Source: DSWT01 sp035373625
GTDB lineage: Bacteria > Chloroflexota > Anaerolineae > B4-G1 > SLSP01
Assembly: GCA_035373625.1 (NCBI GenBank)
Contig: DAOSNS010000023.1
Coordinates: forward strand, 1-64,000
DNA: 64,000 nucleotides
Direction: 5' to 3'
Below, piece by piece: positions 1 to 8,289 of this stretch. Position 1 is the first letter of the stretch; each line of letters opens with the position of its first letter. Both the position numbers and the translations under genes were made by a program. The notes beneath the pieces are model-generated. The model ran no database searches. It was not told the origin of the DNA and saw only the letters and a program-made list of their open reading frames with translations.

Positions 1-56
1 TCTTGCCGCCCTGTTCATTTACCTGAACTCAAGTTATGTAACTCTAAACTCAAGAA

Positions 57-157
57 TGGTAAATGGCAAATGGCGAATGGCAAATATAGAATCAGCGAAT
101 GAAGAATGAGCGATAATCTGCAATCACCCAATCTTCAATCTGCTAATCTGCAATCTC
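57..157. repeat. Short tandem repeats before and into oleB
   Basis: Two short-period repeats lie back to back. The first is built on AAATGGC/GAATGGC (about 57-92) and the second on CAATCTG/CAATCTTC (about 109-157). The second is read as the N-terminus of the hydrolase, giving repeated NLQS words. The style matches the other heptamer-like repeats between genes in this window. Confidence 0.75.
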
Positions 158-1020
158 TGTATCCGTTTGCCTCGCATTGGCTGGATGTGGGCGGGGTGAA
201 GATGCACTATCTCGATGAGGGGTCGTGCGATGCGCCGCCTGTGGTGATGGTACACGGCAATCCGACATGGTCGTTCTATTACCGCACGCTCATTCCCAAA
301 ATTGCGCAGACGCATCGGGTTATCGTCCCCGATCATATCGGCTGTGGCCTTTCCGACAAGCCACAGGATTACCCCTATACCCTTGAACAGCACATCCGTA
401 ACCTGGAAGCGCTCATCGCCCATCTGAATTTGCACGACCTCACGCTGGTCTTGCACGATTGGGGCGGCGGCATCGGCATGGGCTATGCCACACGCCACCC
501 GCAGAATGTCGCGCGTTTTGTCGTTTTCAACACGTCCGCGTTTTACGCGCCCGCCATCCCCTGGGTGCTCAAGTTGGCCCGTAGCCCTGTCGTGGGAGAG
601 GTGCTCTTGCGTGGGCTGAACGCCTTTGCCGGGCTGGCGGTCTACCTGGGTGTGGTCAACCACAAACGGATGACCGCGCAGGTGCGCGCGGGCTACCTTG
701 CGCCGTACAATTCCTGGCGCAATCGCATCGCCATCTACCGCTTTGTGCAGGATATCCCTGTCCGCCCCGACCATCCCACGCGCGCTACGGTGGATGCCAT
801 TGACGCTCAACTGCACCTGTTTCGTAATCACCCGATGCTCATTCTCTGGGGAGCGCAGGATTTTGTCTTCACCGTCAAGGATTTCCTCGCCGGCTGGCGC
901 ACGCGCTTCCCCAACGCTGATGTCCACATCCTTGATCACGCCGGGCACTACGTCGTCGAGGATGCCTATGAGCGCATCTTGCCGTTGATGAAAGCGTTCC
1001 TGGTAAACAGTAGACAGTAG
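106..1020 (+). CDS. oleB: OleB-like alpha/beta hydrolase (beta-lactone decarboxylase)
   Basis: This is an alpha/beta hydrolase of the haloalkane dehalogenase type. HGNPTW at residues 50-55 supplies the oxyanion region, HDWGG has the nucleophile Asp118 instead of Ser, D252 lies in WGAQD, and the catalytic His281 is in AGHY. In long-chain olefin synthesis OleB decarboxylates the beta-lactone made by OleC to a cis-olefin. The family alone could also suggest a dehalogenase, but the following genes are OleC-like and OleD-like, which favours OleB. The first 17 residues (NLQS repeats) come from an upstream short tandem repeat and are not family sequence. No clear ribosome-binding site precedes this ATG, so the start is uncertain, although no better one is visible before the conserved domain. 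Confidence 0.82.
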   Translation: MSDNLQSPNLQSANLQSLYPFASHWLDVGGVKMHYLDEGSCDAPPVVMVHGNPTWSFYYRTLIPKIAQTHRVIVPDHIGCGLSDKPQDYPYTLEQHIRNLEALIAHLNLHDLTLVLHDWGGGIGMGYATRHPQNVARFVVFNTSAFYAPAIPWVLKLARSPVVGEVLLRGLNAFAGLAVYLGVVNHKRMTAQVRAGYLAPYNSWRNRIAIYRFVQDIPVRPDHPTRATVDAIDAQLHLFRNHPMLILWGAQDFVFTVKDFLAGWRTRFPNADVHILDHAGHYVVEDAYERILPLMKAFLVNSRQ

Positions 1021-1058
1021 ACAGGGACCCCGTCTACCGTCTATTGTCTACCGTCTAC
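1009..1058. repeat. GTAGACAG / GTCTACC short repeats between oleB and oleC
   Basis: AGTAGACAGTAGACAGG is followed by several GTCTACC/GTCTATT words on the same strand. The two halves are complementary (GTAGAC against GTCTAC), so the RNA could fold into a hairpin. It begins inside the last codons of the hydrolase gene and ends shortly before the ribosome-binding site of the next gene. Confidence 0.6.
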
Positions 1059-1078
1059 TTAACTCTAAGGAGACTCCT

Positions 1079-2941
1079 ATGCCTGAACACTACAATGTCG
1101 CTGCTGCGCTCGCGGAGATGGCCGCGCGCAATCCCTATCGTCCTGCAATCATCTTCCCCGCCGGACGAGACGCCGGCGGACGCGCGAAGACGGTACAGTT
1201 GAATTTCCAGCAGCTTAACGCCGAGTGCGATCGCTATGCCCACGGCCTGACGACTTTCGGCGTCCGCATGGGCGACCGTGTGTTGTTGATGGTGCGCCCG
1301 GGCGTTGAACTGATTGCCGTAGCTTTCGCGTTGGTGCGGATGGGCGCCGTGCCCGTGCTCATTGATCCCGGCATGGGACGCAAGGCGCTGCTGCAATGCA
1401 TCGCCGAAACCGAACCGACCGTGCTGATCGGCGTCCCTCTCGTCCACGCCCTGCGGCAGATCGCGCCCGGGCCATTTGCGACCGTTCAGCGCAGCGTCGT
1501 GGTCGGCGCTACCAACGCCGTCACCCGCGCCCTGGCCGATACGACGCTCGAACGGTTGCGCGCCGCGCGTACCGATCCCTTCCCCACCGCCCCCACGACG
1601 ACCGAGAGTGAGGCCGCCGTGACCTTCACTTCGGGCAGCACCGGCATCCCCAAAGGCGTGGTCTATTTGCACGGCATGTTCAAGGCCCAGATTGACCTGT
1701 TGCGCGATGTCATCGGCATTCAGGAAGGCGAAGTAGACCTGGCGTTGCTGTATATCTTCGCGTTGTTCAACCCGGCCCTCGGTGTCACCACCGTCATCCC
1801 TGATATGGACCCCACGAGGCCGGCGGCGATCAATCCCGCGCATGTCGTCGAGGCGATTCAGACCTACGGCGTGACCAACGCCTTCGGCTCCCCCACGATC
1901 TGGAAGCGCGTGGCCCCTTATTGCGTGGAACACGGGATTCATCTGCCCTCCCTCAAGCGTGTGTTGATGGCGAGCGCGCCCGTGCCGCCGTCGCTGATCG
2001 AGATGCTGCACACGCACGTCCTGGCGCCGGAAGCAGAAGTGAACACACCTTTCGGCGCGACGGAGGCCATGCCGCTCACCAGCATGAGCGGACGCGAAAT
2101 CCTCGCCGAGACCGCTGCTTTGAGCGCCGAAGGCAAAGGAATGTGCGTGGGCCGTCCGCTGCCGGGGATTACCGTCCGCGTGATCCACATCACCGACACA
2201 CCCATCCCCGCCTGGGACGAGAGCCTGGTATTGCCGCCGGGCGAGATCGGCGAAATCGTGGTTAAAGGGCCGGTGGTGACGCGCACCTACCTGCATCGTC
2301 CCGAGCAGACGGCGCTGGCGAAAATCCAGGATGCCGATGGCAACCTCTGGCACCGCATGGGCGATGTCGGCTACTTCGACGCCCAGGGACGGCTGTGGTT
2401 CTGCGGGCGCAAGGCGCATCGGGTGACGATGCGCGATGAGACGCTCTTCCCCGTGCCGTGTGAGACGATCTTCAACCGCCATCCCAACGTGAACCGCACC
2501 GCGCTGGTGGGTGTGGGACCGCAAGGGCGGCAGCGTCCATATCTTATCGTCGAACCGCGTCCCGGCTGTATGCCCACCTCCCTGTTGGAGAAGCAAAAGT
2601 TCACGCTGGAGCTGCTGGCATTGGGCGCCGAATACGAACACACCCGTCCCATCCAGAACATTCTGTTCTACCCCGATGTTTTCCCAACAGATGTGCGGCA
2701 TAACGCCAAAATTCGGCGTGAGGAGCTGGCCGTGTGGGCGTCCCATCATCAACGCGAGGCGCTGCATGGCGTGGATATGACCGTCTGCGCTTCGCCCAAA
2801 ACCGAACCATTGCCGCCGGCCGTGCGCCTCGGCGATCTCTTCCGCGCCTTGAGTATCCTCTTCAGCGTCATTCTCTCCCTGCTCTTCGTGCGCCGCTACC
2901 TGACGGGGAAACAGAAGGCGTTGGTGAGTAAAGAGAAGTGA
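1079..2941 (+). CDS. oleC: OleC-like AMP-dependent ligase (beta-lactone synthetase)
   Basis: This is a member of the acyl/aryl-CoA ligase (ANL) superfamily. The ATP-binding P-loop FTSGSTGIPKG lies at about residues 183-193, and the acidic adenylate motif RMGDVGYFD and the FCGRK hinge lie in the C-terminal part. OleC converts the beta-hydroxy acid made by OleD into a beta-lactone using ATP, releasing AMP and pyrophosphate. Placement directly between OleB-like and OleD-like genes supports this over a generic acyl-CoA synthetase. The last 35 residues contain a hydrophobic stretch (LSILFSVILSLLFV) followed by basic residues. This suggests a C-terminal membrane anchor, so the complex may sit on the membrane. 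A ribosome-binding site AAGGAG precedes the ATG. Confidence 0.85.
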   Translation: MPEHYNVAAALAEMAARNPYRPAIIFPAGRDAGGRAKTVQLNFQQLNAECDRYAHGLTTFGVRMGDRVLLMVRPGVELIAVAFALVRMGAVPVLIDPGMGRKALLQCIAETEPTVLIGVPLVHALRQIAPGPFATVQRSVVVGATNAVTRALADTTLERLRAARTDPFPTAPTTTESEAAVTFTSGSTGIPKGVVYLHGMFKAQIDLLRDVIGIQEGEVDLALLYIFALFNPALGVTTVIPDMDPTRPAAINPAHVVEAIQTYGVTNAFGSPTIWKRVAPYCVEHGIHLPSLKRVLMASAPVPPSLIEMLHTHVLAPEAEVNTPFGATEAMPLTSMSGREILAETAALSAEGKGMCVGRPLPGITVRVIHITDTPIPAWDESLVLPPGEIGEIVVKGPVVTRTYLHRPEQTALAKIQDADGNLWHRMGDVGYFDAQGRLWFCGRKAHRVTMRDETLFPVPCETIFNRHPNVNRTALVGVGPQGRQRPYLIVEPRPGCMPTSLLEKQKFTLELLALGAEYEHTRPIQNILFYPDVFPTDVRHNAKIRREELAVWASHHQREALHGVDMTVCASPKTEPLPPAVRLGDLFRALSILFSVILSLLFVRRYLTGKQKALVSKEK

Positions 2942-2958
2942 GTGAGGGGTAATGAGAA

Positions 2959-4065
2959 ATGAGTGATGCGTCAGTAACAACCGATCGTCAATCCTCAATC
3001 CTCAATCCTCAATCCAAAGTCCTCGTGACCGGCGGTGGGGGATTCCTGGGGCGCTATCTCGTCGAACAATTGCTTGCGCGGGGCAATGCAGTGACGGTGT
3101 TCGCACGCGGGGCCTATCCCGAATTGGAGGCGCTGGGCGCGCGGGTGGTGCGCGGCGACCTGCGGGACGCCGAGGCCGTGAAACGCGCGTGCGTGGGCAT
3201 AGACATCGTCTTTCACGTGGCGGCGAAGGCCGGGATGTGGGGGCCGTGGGACGATTTCTACGGCGTGAACGTCATCGGCACGCAGAATGTGATCGCCGCA
3301 TGCCGCGCCGATGGCGTGCATAAGCTCATCTACACCAGCTCGCCGAGCGTCATCTTCGACGGCAAGCCGCAGGAAGGCGTGGATGAATCTTACCCGTACC
3401 CCGCCCGCTATGAAAGTCCCTATCCGCACACCAAGGCCATCGCCGAACAAGCGGTGATAGCGGCGCACAGAGCGGACGCCCAGGACGCCCCGGTGGGGGG
3501 CGCGCGGAGCGTTCCCCTACTGACCGTGTCTTTGCGCCCGCACCTCATCATCGGGCCGCGCGACAATCATCTGTTGCCTGCCCTGCTGTCCCGCGCCAGA
3601 ACCGGCCTGCTGCCCCAGGTGGGCGATGGAACGAACAAGGTGGACCTCACCGATGTCGAAGACGCCGCCCGCGCGCACGTGCTGGCCGCCGACGCCCTTG
3701 AACCCGGGTCGCCGCTCGACGGGCCGCCGGGCCAGGGGCGCGTGTACTTCATCAGCCAGGACGAGCCGGTGACGCTCTGGCCCTGGATTCGCGCCCTGCT
3801 GCGCGACCTGGGTCTGCCCGAACCGCGCCTGCGCGTTTCCCTGGGCGTGGCGCGCGCGGCGGGCGCACTCCTGGAGACGTTGCACACCCTTTTCCACCTT
3901 CCCGGCGAACCACGTCTCACCCGTTTCATCGCCAGCGAACTCGCGCAGAGCCATTACTACGACATTTCCGCCGCCAAACGGGATTTCGGCTACGCGCCGC
4001 AGCGGAGTATGGCGGAGGTGGCGAAGCGAATCGTGGAAGCATACGGTAGCGGGGAGAAGAGGTGA
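2959..4065 (+). CDS. oleD: OleD-like NADPH-dependent 2-alkyl-3-oxoalkanoate reductase
   Basis: This is an extended short-chain dehydrogenase of the 3-beta-hydroxysteroid dehydrogenase type. The Rossmann motif TGGGGFLG is at residues 24-31, and the catalytic pair Tyr155 and Lys159 lies in YPHTK with an upstream TSSPSV serine. OleD reduces the beta-keto acid from OleA to the beta-hydroxy acid used by OleC. The first 20 or so residues are partly encoded by four exact TCAATCC heptamers and do not look like family sequence. It follows oleC by 17 bp, consistent with one transcript. The condensing enzyme OleA is not in the window and may lie upstream of its left edge. Confidence 0.85.
   Translation: MSDASVTTDRQSSILNPQSKVLVTGGGGFLGRYLVEQLLARGNAVTVFARGAYPELEALGARVVRGDLRDAEAVKRACVGIDIVFHVAAKAGMWGPWDDFYGVNVIGTQNVIAACRADGVHKLIYTSSPSVIFDGKPQEGVDESYPYPARYESPYPHTKAIAEQAVIAAHRADAQDAPVGGARSVPLLTVSLRPHLIIGPRDNHLLPALLSRARTGLLPQVGDGTNKVDLTDVEDAARAHVLAADALEPGSPLDGPPGQGRVYFISQDEPVTLWPWIRALLRDLGLPEPRLRVSLGVARAAGALLETLHTLFHLPGEPRLTRFIASELAQSHYYDISAAKRDFGYAPQRSMAEVAKRIVEAYGSGEKR
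2988..3015. repeat. Four TCAATCC heptamers inside the oleD 5' end
   Basis: Exactly four tandem copies of TCAATCC occur within the coding frame of the reductase, where they encode QSSILNPQS-like residues. This is the cleanest heptamer array in the window. Confidence 0.85.
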
Positions 4066-4069
4066 GGGC

Positions 4070-4411
4070 GTGAACGGATTTTGGGAACAGTTGGAGGCGC
4101 TGGTAGCGGGGAGTCGCGTGGTGATTGATCGCCCGAAGGGGACGGCGCACCCACGTTATCCGGCGTTCATCTATCCCCTGGATTACGGTTATCTCGATGG
4201 CACGGGGACAATTGACGGCGGCGGTGTGGACGTGTGGGTAGGCAGCCTGCCGGAGCGCCGCGTCACCGCCATCATCTGCGCCGTGGACCTGGTGAAGCGC
4301 GATACCGAGCTTAAGCTGCTGCTCGGTTGCACGCCGGAGGAGGCCGCGCTGATCGTGCAGGTGCACAACGGCGAATTCCAGGCGGCAATTTTGATCCCAC
4401 GAGAAGGATAG
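4070..4411 (+). CDS. Small inorganic pyrophosphatase-like protein
   Basis: The 113-residue product resembles the core of soluble family I pyrophosphatase (RPKGTAHPRYP, YPLDYGYL, VDVWVG, KRDTELKLL). It is much shorter than the usual 170 or so residues, and the metal-binding signature D-x-D-P-x-D-V reads DGGGVDV, so one conserved Asp and the Pro are missing. Catalysis is therefore doubtful. It starts with GTG five bases after oleD, behind a GA-rich site, so it is co-transcribed with the ole genes. Because the OleC step releases pyrophosphate, a role in removing or sensing it is attractive but is inference. Confidence 0.7.
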   Translation: MNGFWEQLEALVAGSRVVIDRPKGTAHPRYPAFIYPLDYGYLDGTGTIDGGGVDVWVGSLPERRVTAIICAVDLVKRDTELKLLLGCTPEEAALIVQVHNGEFQAAILIPREG

Positions 4412-4540
4412 GCTCAGGGCCTTATCCCCCTCGCCCCCCTTCTTGCTCTGCTCAGTGCTCTCTGTGGTAAAAGTTGCCTTCGTCTTGAAATGCACTCGTC
4501 GGGCTGGGGGGCTTCCGGGGCCTTATCATGCTTGCTCCGA

Positions 4541-4564
4541 GGGGAACGCCAGTTCCCCGTTTTT
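4541..4564 (+). terminator. Rho-independent terminator after the ole operon
   Basis: GGGGAAC (4541-4547), loop GCCA, GTTCCCC (4552-4558), then G and five T. It lies 130 bp past the last gene of the plus-strand operon. The intervening 4412-4540 holds no gene; it contains a remnant of the CACAGAG-type repeat (CTCTGTGG) and C-rich sequence. Confidence 0.75.
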
Positions 4565-4584
4565 AGCGGATATAGTTGAGACAT

Positions 4585-4623
4585 AGCCAGCTGAGGTCAC
4601 TGCAGCGAGAATGATAAAGCCCT
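4585..4623 (+). repeat. Dispersed 39-bp intergenic repeat, copy A
   Basis: Begins AGCCAG and ends GAATGATAAAGCCCT. It aligns over its whole length with 37651-37689 (opposite strand) and 60308-60346. All three lie between genes, and the conserved core is GTCAC followed by an AGAATGA-AAAGCCCT block. Confidence 0.8.
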
Positions 4624-4681
4624 GGGGGGCTTCCGTTTCTGCGGATTCTGGTTATACTTGAAGGTAAAACAGGAGGGTGGT

Positions 4682-5962
4682 ATGGAATCGAAACCGGATT
4701 ATCTCTTTGTGCGGGCGACAACGCTGGAGGAAGCGTGGAGCCGCTTCGATCCGGCGCAACCTTTGCCTGTCGGCAGCCCGTTTTATGTGGAGCGCGAGGA
4801 TAACCCATTGGGCCGTTTGCAACGGGCGTTATTGTTGGCGCGTGGCAACCCGCCCAAGTACTTTTTTACCGGACATCGTGGCAGCGGCAAATCTACCGAA
4901 CTCAACCGCCTGGTGGCCGACGCTGCCATCCAAAAACGTTACTGGCCGGTGAAATTCTCCGTGCGCGATGAGTGCGACTTCAACGACCTGACCCACATCG
5001 AGGTGTTGCTGGCGATGGGCGCGCAGATTTTCAAGCAGTATCATGAGGCCGGCGGGCAGATGAAAGACGATTTACTCAGGGAACTGGAAACCTGGAAAGG
5101 TCGCACCTTGACGCGGCTTACCGAAAAGGGCGCAACATTTGAAAGCGGCTCCGGCGTGGACATCGGCAAATTTTTCCTCTCTGCCCTGCTCAAGGTGAAA
5201 ACCGAACACGTGACCCGTGAACTGATGCGCCAGGAAATCGCGCCGCGTGTCTCCGAACTGATCGGGCTGATCAACCTGATGAGCGCCGAGATTCTGGCGC
5301 AGAGCAAACGCCAGGTGCTTGTGGTGATTGAGGACATGGACAAGCCGCCCCTGGAGGTTTCCCGCAAACTCTTTGAGGGTGCGCTGACGACGCTACTACA
5401 ACCCGTGTGTGCCATCGTGTACACCGTTCCGGTAGCGATTTATTTCGACCCCGCCTTTGTGCAAATCCGTGATACCAGCTATTTCCTGCCCAATATCAAA
5501 TTGCATGAGAAACGGCAGCGCATGCAGCTCCACAAAAGCGGCATACGGGCGATGCGCGCCTTTGTGTTGGCGCGGATGGCAGATACGTTGATTGCCGGCG
5601 ACGCTCTCGATGAAGCGGTGAGGAACAGCGGCGGCGTTTTCCGTGAAATTGCCCATATCTTGCAGCGGGCGATTGACAATGCCCTGGCGCGCAAGGCCGC
5701 GCAAATTGAGCTTCAAGATGTGGCCTGGGCAACCGCGCAAATCCGCAGCGGCTTTCGACGCTTGCTGACCCAGGAAGATTATCGTTGGCTGCTAGAGGTA
5801 CGCCGAAACAACGACGTGCTGCACCCGGAACACCTGGGACCGTTATTCCATGTGTTGGCGATCCTGGAATACGCCAACGGCGAGACCTGGTGTGACGTTC
5901 ACCCGGCCCTCGATCCACTTTTGGATGAGATTGCCGGGCAGATGACGCCCGTCGAGGCATAA
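4682..5962 (+). CDS. P-loop ATPase of unknown role, paired with TPR protein
   Basis: The Walker A motif GHRGSGKS is at residues 64-71 and a Walker B-like strand VLVVIEDMD lies at about 213-222. The rest looks like an AAA/STAND-type ATPase with a helical C-terminal half and no membrane segment. The start is the ATG behind AGGAGGG, eight codons inside the longest open frame. The next gene begins at the base after its stop, so the two are translated together and probably act together. Its specific family is not recognised here. An ATPase next to a repeat-rich TPR receptor is a layout seen in prokaryotic signalling and conflict systems, but this function is inference. Confidence 0.7.
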   Translation: MESKPDYLFVRATTLEEAWSRFDPAQPLPVGSPFYVEREDNPLGRLQRALLLARGNPPKYFFTGHRGSGKSTELNRLVADAAIQKRYWPVKFSVRDECDFNDLTHIEVLLAMGAQIFKQYHEAGGQMKDDLLRELETWKGRTLTRLTEKGATFESGSGVDIGKFFLSALLKVKTEHVTRELMRQEIAPRVSELIGLINLMSAEILAQSKRQVLVVIEDMDKPPLEVSRKLFEGALTTLLQPVCAIVYTVPVAIYFDPAFVQIRDTSYFLPNIKLHEKRQRMQLHKSGIRAMRAFVLARMADTLIAGDALDEAVRNSGGVFREIAHILQRAIDNALARKAAQIELQDVAWATAQIRSGFRRLLTQEDYRWLLEVRRNNDVLHPEHLGPLFHVLAILEYANGETWCDVHPALDPLLDEIAGQMTPVEA

Positions 5963-7513
5963 ATGGCCGACATTCTGCCTTCGGTTGAGCGACGCCTGGA
6001 TTTGTTGACCGGTGTCCTGGAACGTGCACAACGTTACGCGACCGGTTTGGTCGTTTTCGTCATCTACCGCGCCGAAAGCGCCCGCGCGTCTTTTGAGAAT
6101 ACACTGGTCAACCGCTTGCAGACGCTTCATCAGCGTGTGCGGCGGGTGTGGTATCAACCCGATAGCCCACCGGCATCGCACGATTTATTGGGCCAACTGC
6201 TCAAATCACCGCCTGCCGATGATGAAGTGATCTTCGTTTATGGATTGCACCATGCCTTCCCCGGTTTGCTCAACGCCCTCAACTACCGCCGTGAATTGAT
6301 CTCCGACCATCGCTGGCGACTGGTCTTTTGGGCTTTGGATGACGAAGTGACCCGCGTGATGCGCGATGCGCCTGATTTTTGGGCCTTTGTCAATCAGGTG
6401 CTTGAGGTCCCCGAAGTGCCGCCGCCTGCAGAACACGCGCAACTTGCCGGGGCGCTGGCCTGGGCCGGATTTGGCGATAGTGAGATCCGCAACCTCGCAC
6501 CCGCCGAACGTCAGGCGCGCATTGCCCTGCGTGAGCGGCTGCTGGATGAGTTGCCGGAAGGCGAAGATACTCTGTCCACGCGTGCCGACCTGCATTACAC
6601 CCTCGCTGGGCTGTATTGGGCCGACCGGCAGTTTGCGAAGGCCGAGGCGCACGCGCAAGCGGCGTTGGCACTGGCCGAACAAATGAATGATGCCGAACTC
6701 CGTGCCCGGATGATGAACATGCTCGGCCTGATTTATGCGGATTTGCCGACGGGGGATCGTGGGGCGAACCTGGCGCGCGCGATCGCGTNNNNNNNNNNNN
6801 NNNNNNNNNNNNNNNNNNNNNNNNNNNNNNNNNNNNNNNNNNNNNNNNNNNNNNNNNNNNNNNNNNNNNNNNNNNNNNNNNNNNNNNNGCCGACGGGGGA
6901 TCGTGGGGCGAACCTGGCGCGCGCGATCGCGTGCTATGAGGAAGCGCTGCGCTATTATACGCCGGAGGCCGCGCCGCTGGCGTATGCGATGACGCAGAAC
7001 AACCTGGGGCTGGCCTATGCGGATTTGCCGACGGGGGATCGTGGGGCGAACCTGGCGCGCGCGATCGCGTGCTATGAGGAATCGCTGCGCTTCCGGACGC
7101 CGGAGGCCGCGCCGCTGGATTATGCGAGGACGCAATATAATCTGGGTACGGCATACTACGAGTTAGGCCAGTTGGAGCAGGCCGCGGATGCTTACCGCCG
7201 GGCGGTGGAGACCGTGGCGGATCAGGGGAGCTACCAAATGGCACTTGGTTCTGTTCTCCGCAAACTGGGCCGTGACGACGAGGCCGCTATACACCTGGCG
7301 CGCGCCCGCGAACTGCTTCCCCCCGATGATCACTACGACCGCGCCTGCCTGGAAGCCATCGCCGGCAACACCGACGCGGCGTTGGCTCACCTGGAAAAAG
7401 CTTTGGCCTGGGATGCTACCAGCCGCGACTGGGCTGCCCGTGACCCTGACCTGGAATCCCTGCGCGACCATCCGCGTTTCAAAGCGTTGATAGCACGTAA
7501 CGCAAGCTGTTAG
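5963..7513 (+). CDS. TPR-repeat protein with near-identical repeats (contains assembly gap)
   Basis: The N-terminal domain of about 170 residues includes RWRLVFWALDDEVTRVMRDA and PDFWAFVNQV. It resembles the region that precedes TPRs in some NACHT/CHAT-associated bacterial proteins. It is followed by TPRs of 46 residues (138 bp) whose units share PTGDRGANLARAIACYEE almost base for base, then by more diverged TPRs. A run of 100 N at 6789-6888 breaks the gene between two identical repeat copies, so the true repeat number and protein length are unknown. The final codons (NASC then TAG) are read from the first unit of the 39-bp array downstream, so the native C-terminus may have been changed. It is coupled to the ATPase gene before it. 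Confidence 0.75.
   Translation: MADILPSVERRLDLLTGVLERAQRYATGLVVFVIYRAESARASFENTLVNRLQTLHQRVRRVWYQPDSPPASHDLLGQLLKSPPADDEVIFVYGLHHAFPGLLNALNYRRELISDHRWRLVFWALDDEVTRVMRDAPDFWAFVNQVLEVPEVPPPAEHAQLAGALAWAGFGDSEIRNLAPAERQARIALRERLLDELPEGEDTLSTRADLHYTLAGLYWADRQFAKAEAHAQAALALAEQMNDAELRARMMNMLGLIYADLPTGDRGANLARAIAXXXXXXXXXXXXXXXXXXXXXXXXXXXXXXXXXXPTGDRGANLARAIACYEEALRYYTPEAAPLAYAMTQNNLGLAYADLPTGDRGANLARAIACYEESLRFRTPEAAPLDYARTQYNLGTAYYELGQLEQAADAYRRAVETVADQGSYQMALGSVLRKLGRDDEAAIHLARARELLPPDDHYDRACLEAIAGNTDAALAHLEKALAWDATSRDWAARDPDLESLRDHPRFKALIARNASC
6745..7118 (+). repeat. 138-bp TPR-coding repeats flanking the gap
   Basis: Copies start at 6745, 6889 and 7027. The last two are exactly 138 bp apart. 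The first 44 bases of each copy are identical across the three, which is unusual for TPRs and implies recent duplication or gene conversion. Confidence 0.85.
6789..6888. other. Assembly gap (100 N)
   Basis: Exactly 100 undetermined bases sit between two identical repeat ends. The round size suggests a placeholder and not a measured distance. Confidence 0.98.
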
Positions 7514-8278
7514 CTTGCGCCCTGCGGATGAAAACGTAACGCAAACTGTCAGCTTGCATCCTGCGGATGAAAACGTAGCGCAAGCTGTTAGCTTGCGCCC
7601 TGCGGATGAAAACGTAGCGCAAGCTGTTAGCTTGCGCCCTGTGGATGAAAACGTAACGCAAACTGTCAGCTTGCGCCCTGTGGATGAAAACGTAACGCAA
7701 ACTGTCAGCTTGCATCCTGTGGATGAAAACGTAACGCAAGCTGTCAGCTTGCGCCCTGCGGATGAAAACGTAACGCAAACTGTCAGCTTGCATCCTGCGG
7801 ATGAAAACGTAGCGCAAGCTGTTAGCTTGCGCCCTGCGGATGAAAACGTAGCGCAAGCTGTTAGCTTGCGCCCTGTGGATGAAAACGTAACGCAAACTGT
7901 CAGCTTGCGCCCTGCGGATGAAAACGTAGCGCAAGCTGTTAGCTTGCGCCCTGTGGATGAAAACGTAACGCAAGCTGTCAGCTTGCATCCTGTGGATGAA
8001 AACGTAACGCAAGCTGTCAGCTTGCGCCCTGCGGATGAAAACGTAACGCAAACTGTCAGCTTGCATCCTGCGGATGAAAACGTAGCGCAAGCTGTTAGCT
8101 TGCGCCCTGCGGATGAAAACGTAACGCAAACTGTCAGCTTGCATCCTGCGGATGAAAACGTAGCGCAAGCTGTTAGCTTGCGCCCTGCGGATGAAAACGT
8201 AGCGCAAGCTGTTAGCTTGCGCCCTGTGGATGAAAACGTAACGCAAACTGTTAGCTTGCGCCCTGCGGATGAAAACGT
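7497..8278. repeat. 39-bp tandem array, 20 units, each with a small palindrome
   Basis: Twenty consecutive 39-bp units fill the space between the TPR gene and the glycoside hydrolase gene. Each unit holds a palindrome such as GCAAGCTGTTAGCTTGC or GCAAACTGTCAGCTTGC and a spacer like CCTGCGGATGAAAACGTA. A few alternating positions (GTTAG/GTCAG, GCGCC/GCATC, GCGGA/GTGGA) are shuffled between units. Because 39 is a multiple of three, several frames stay open on both strands, but a 13-residue peptide repeat with no ribosome-binding site or other domain is not credible as protein. The first unit supplies the stop of the TPR gene, and the array ends at the ribosome-binding site of the next gene. Confidence 0.93.
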
Positions 8279-8289
8279 TGGAGGTCGCT

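Noticed and set aside
1055..2998. 647-residue minus-strand frame opposite oleC
   Set aside because: It mirrors a clear acyl-AMP ligase gene. The translation has no family motif and is a codon-bias shadow.
7497..8278. CRISPR array
   Set aside because: There are no variable spacers: all units are nearly the same along their whole length, and no cas genes are near.
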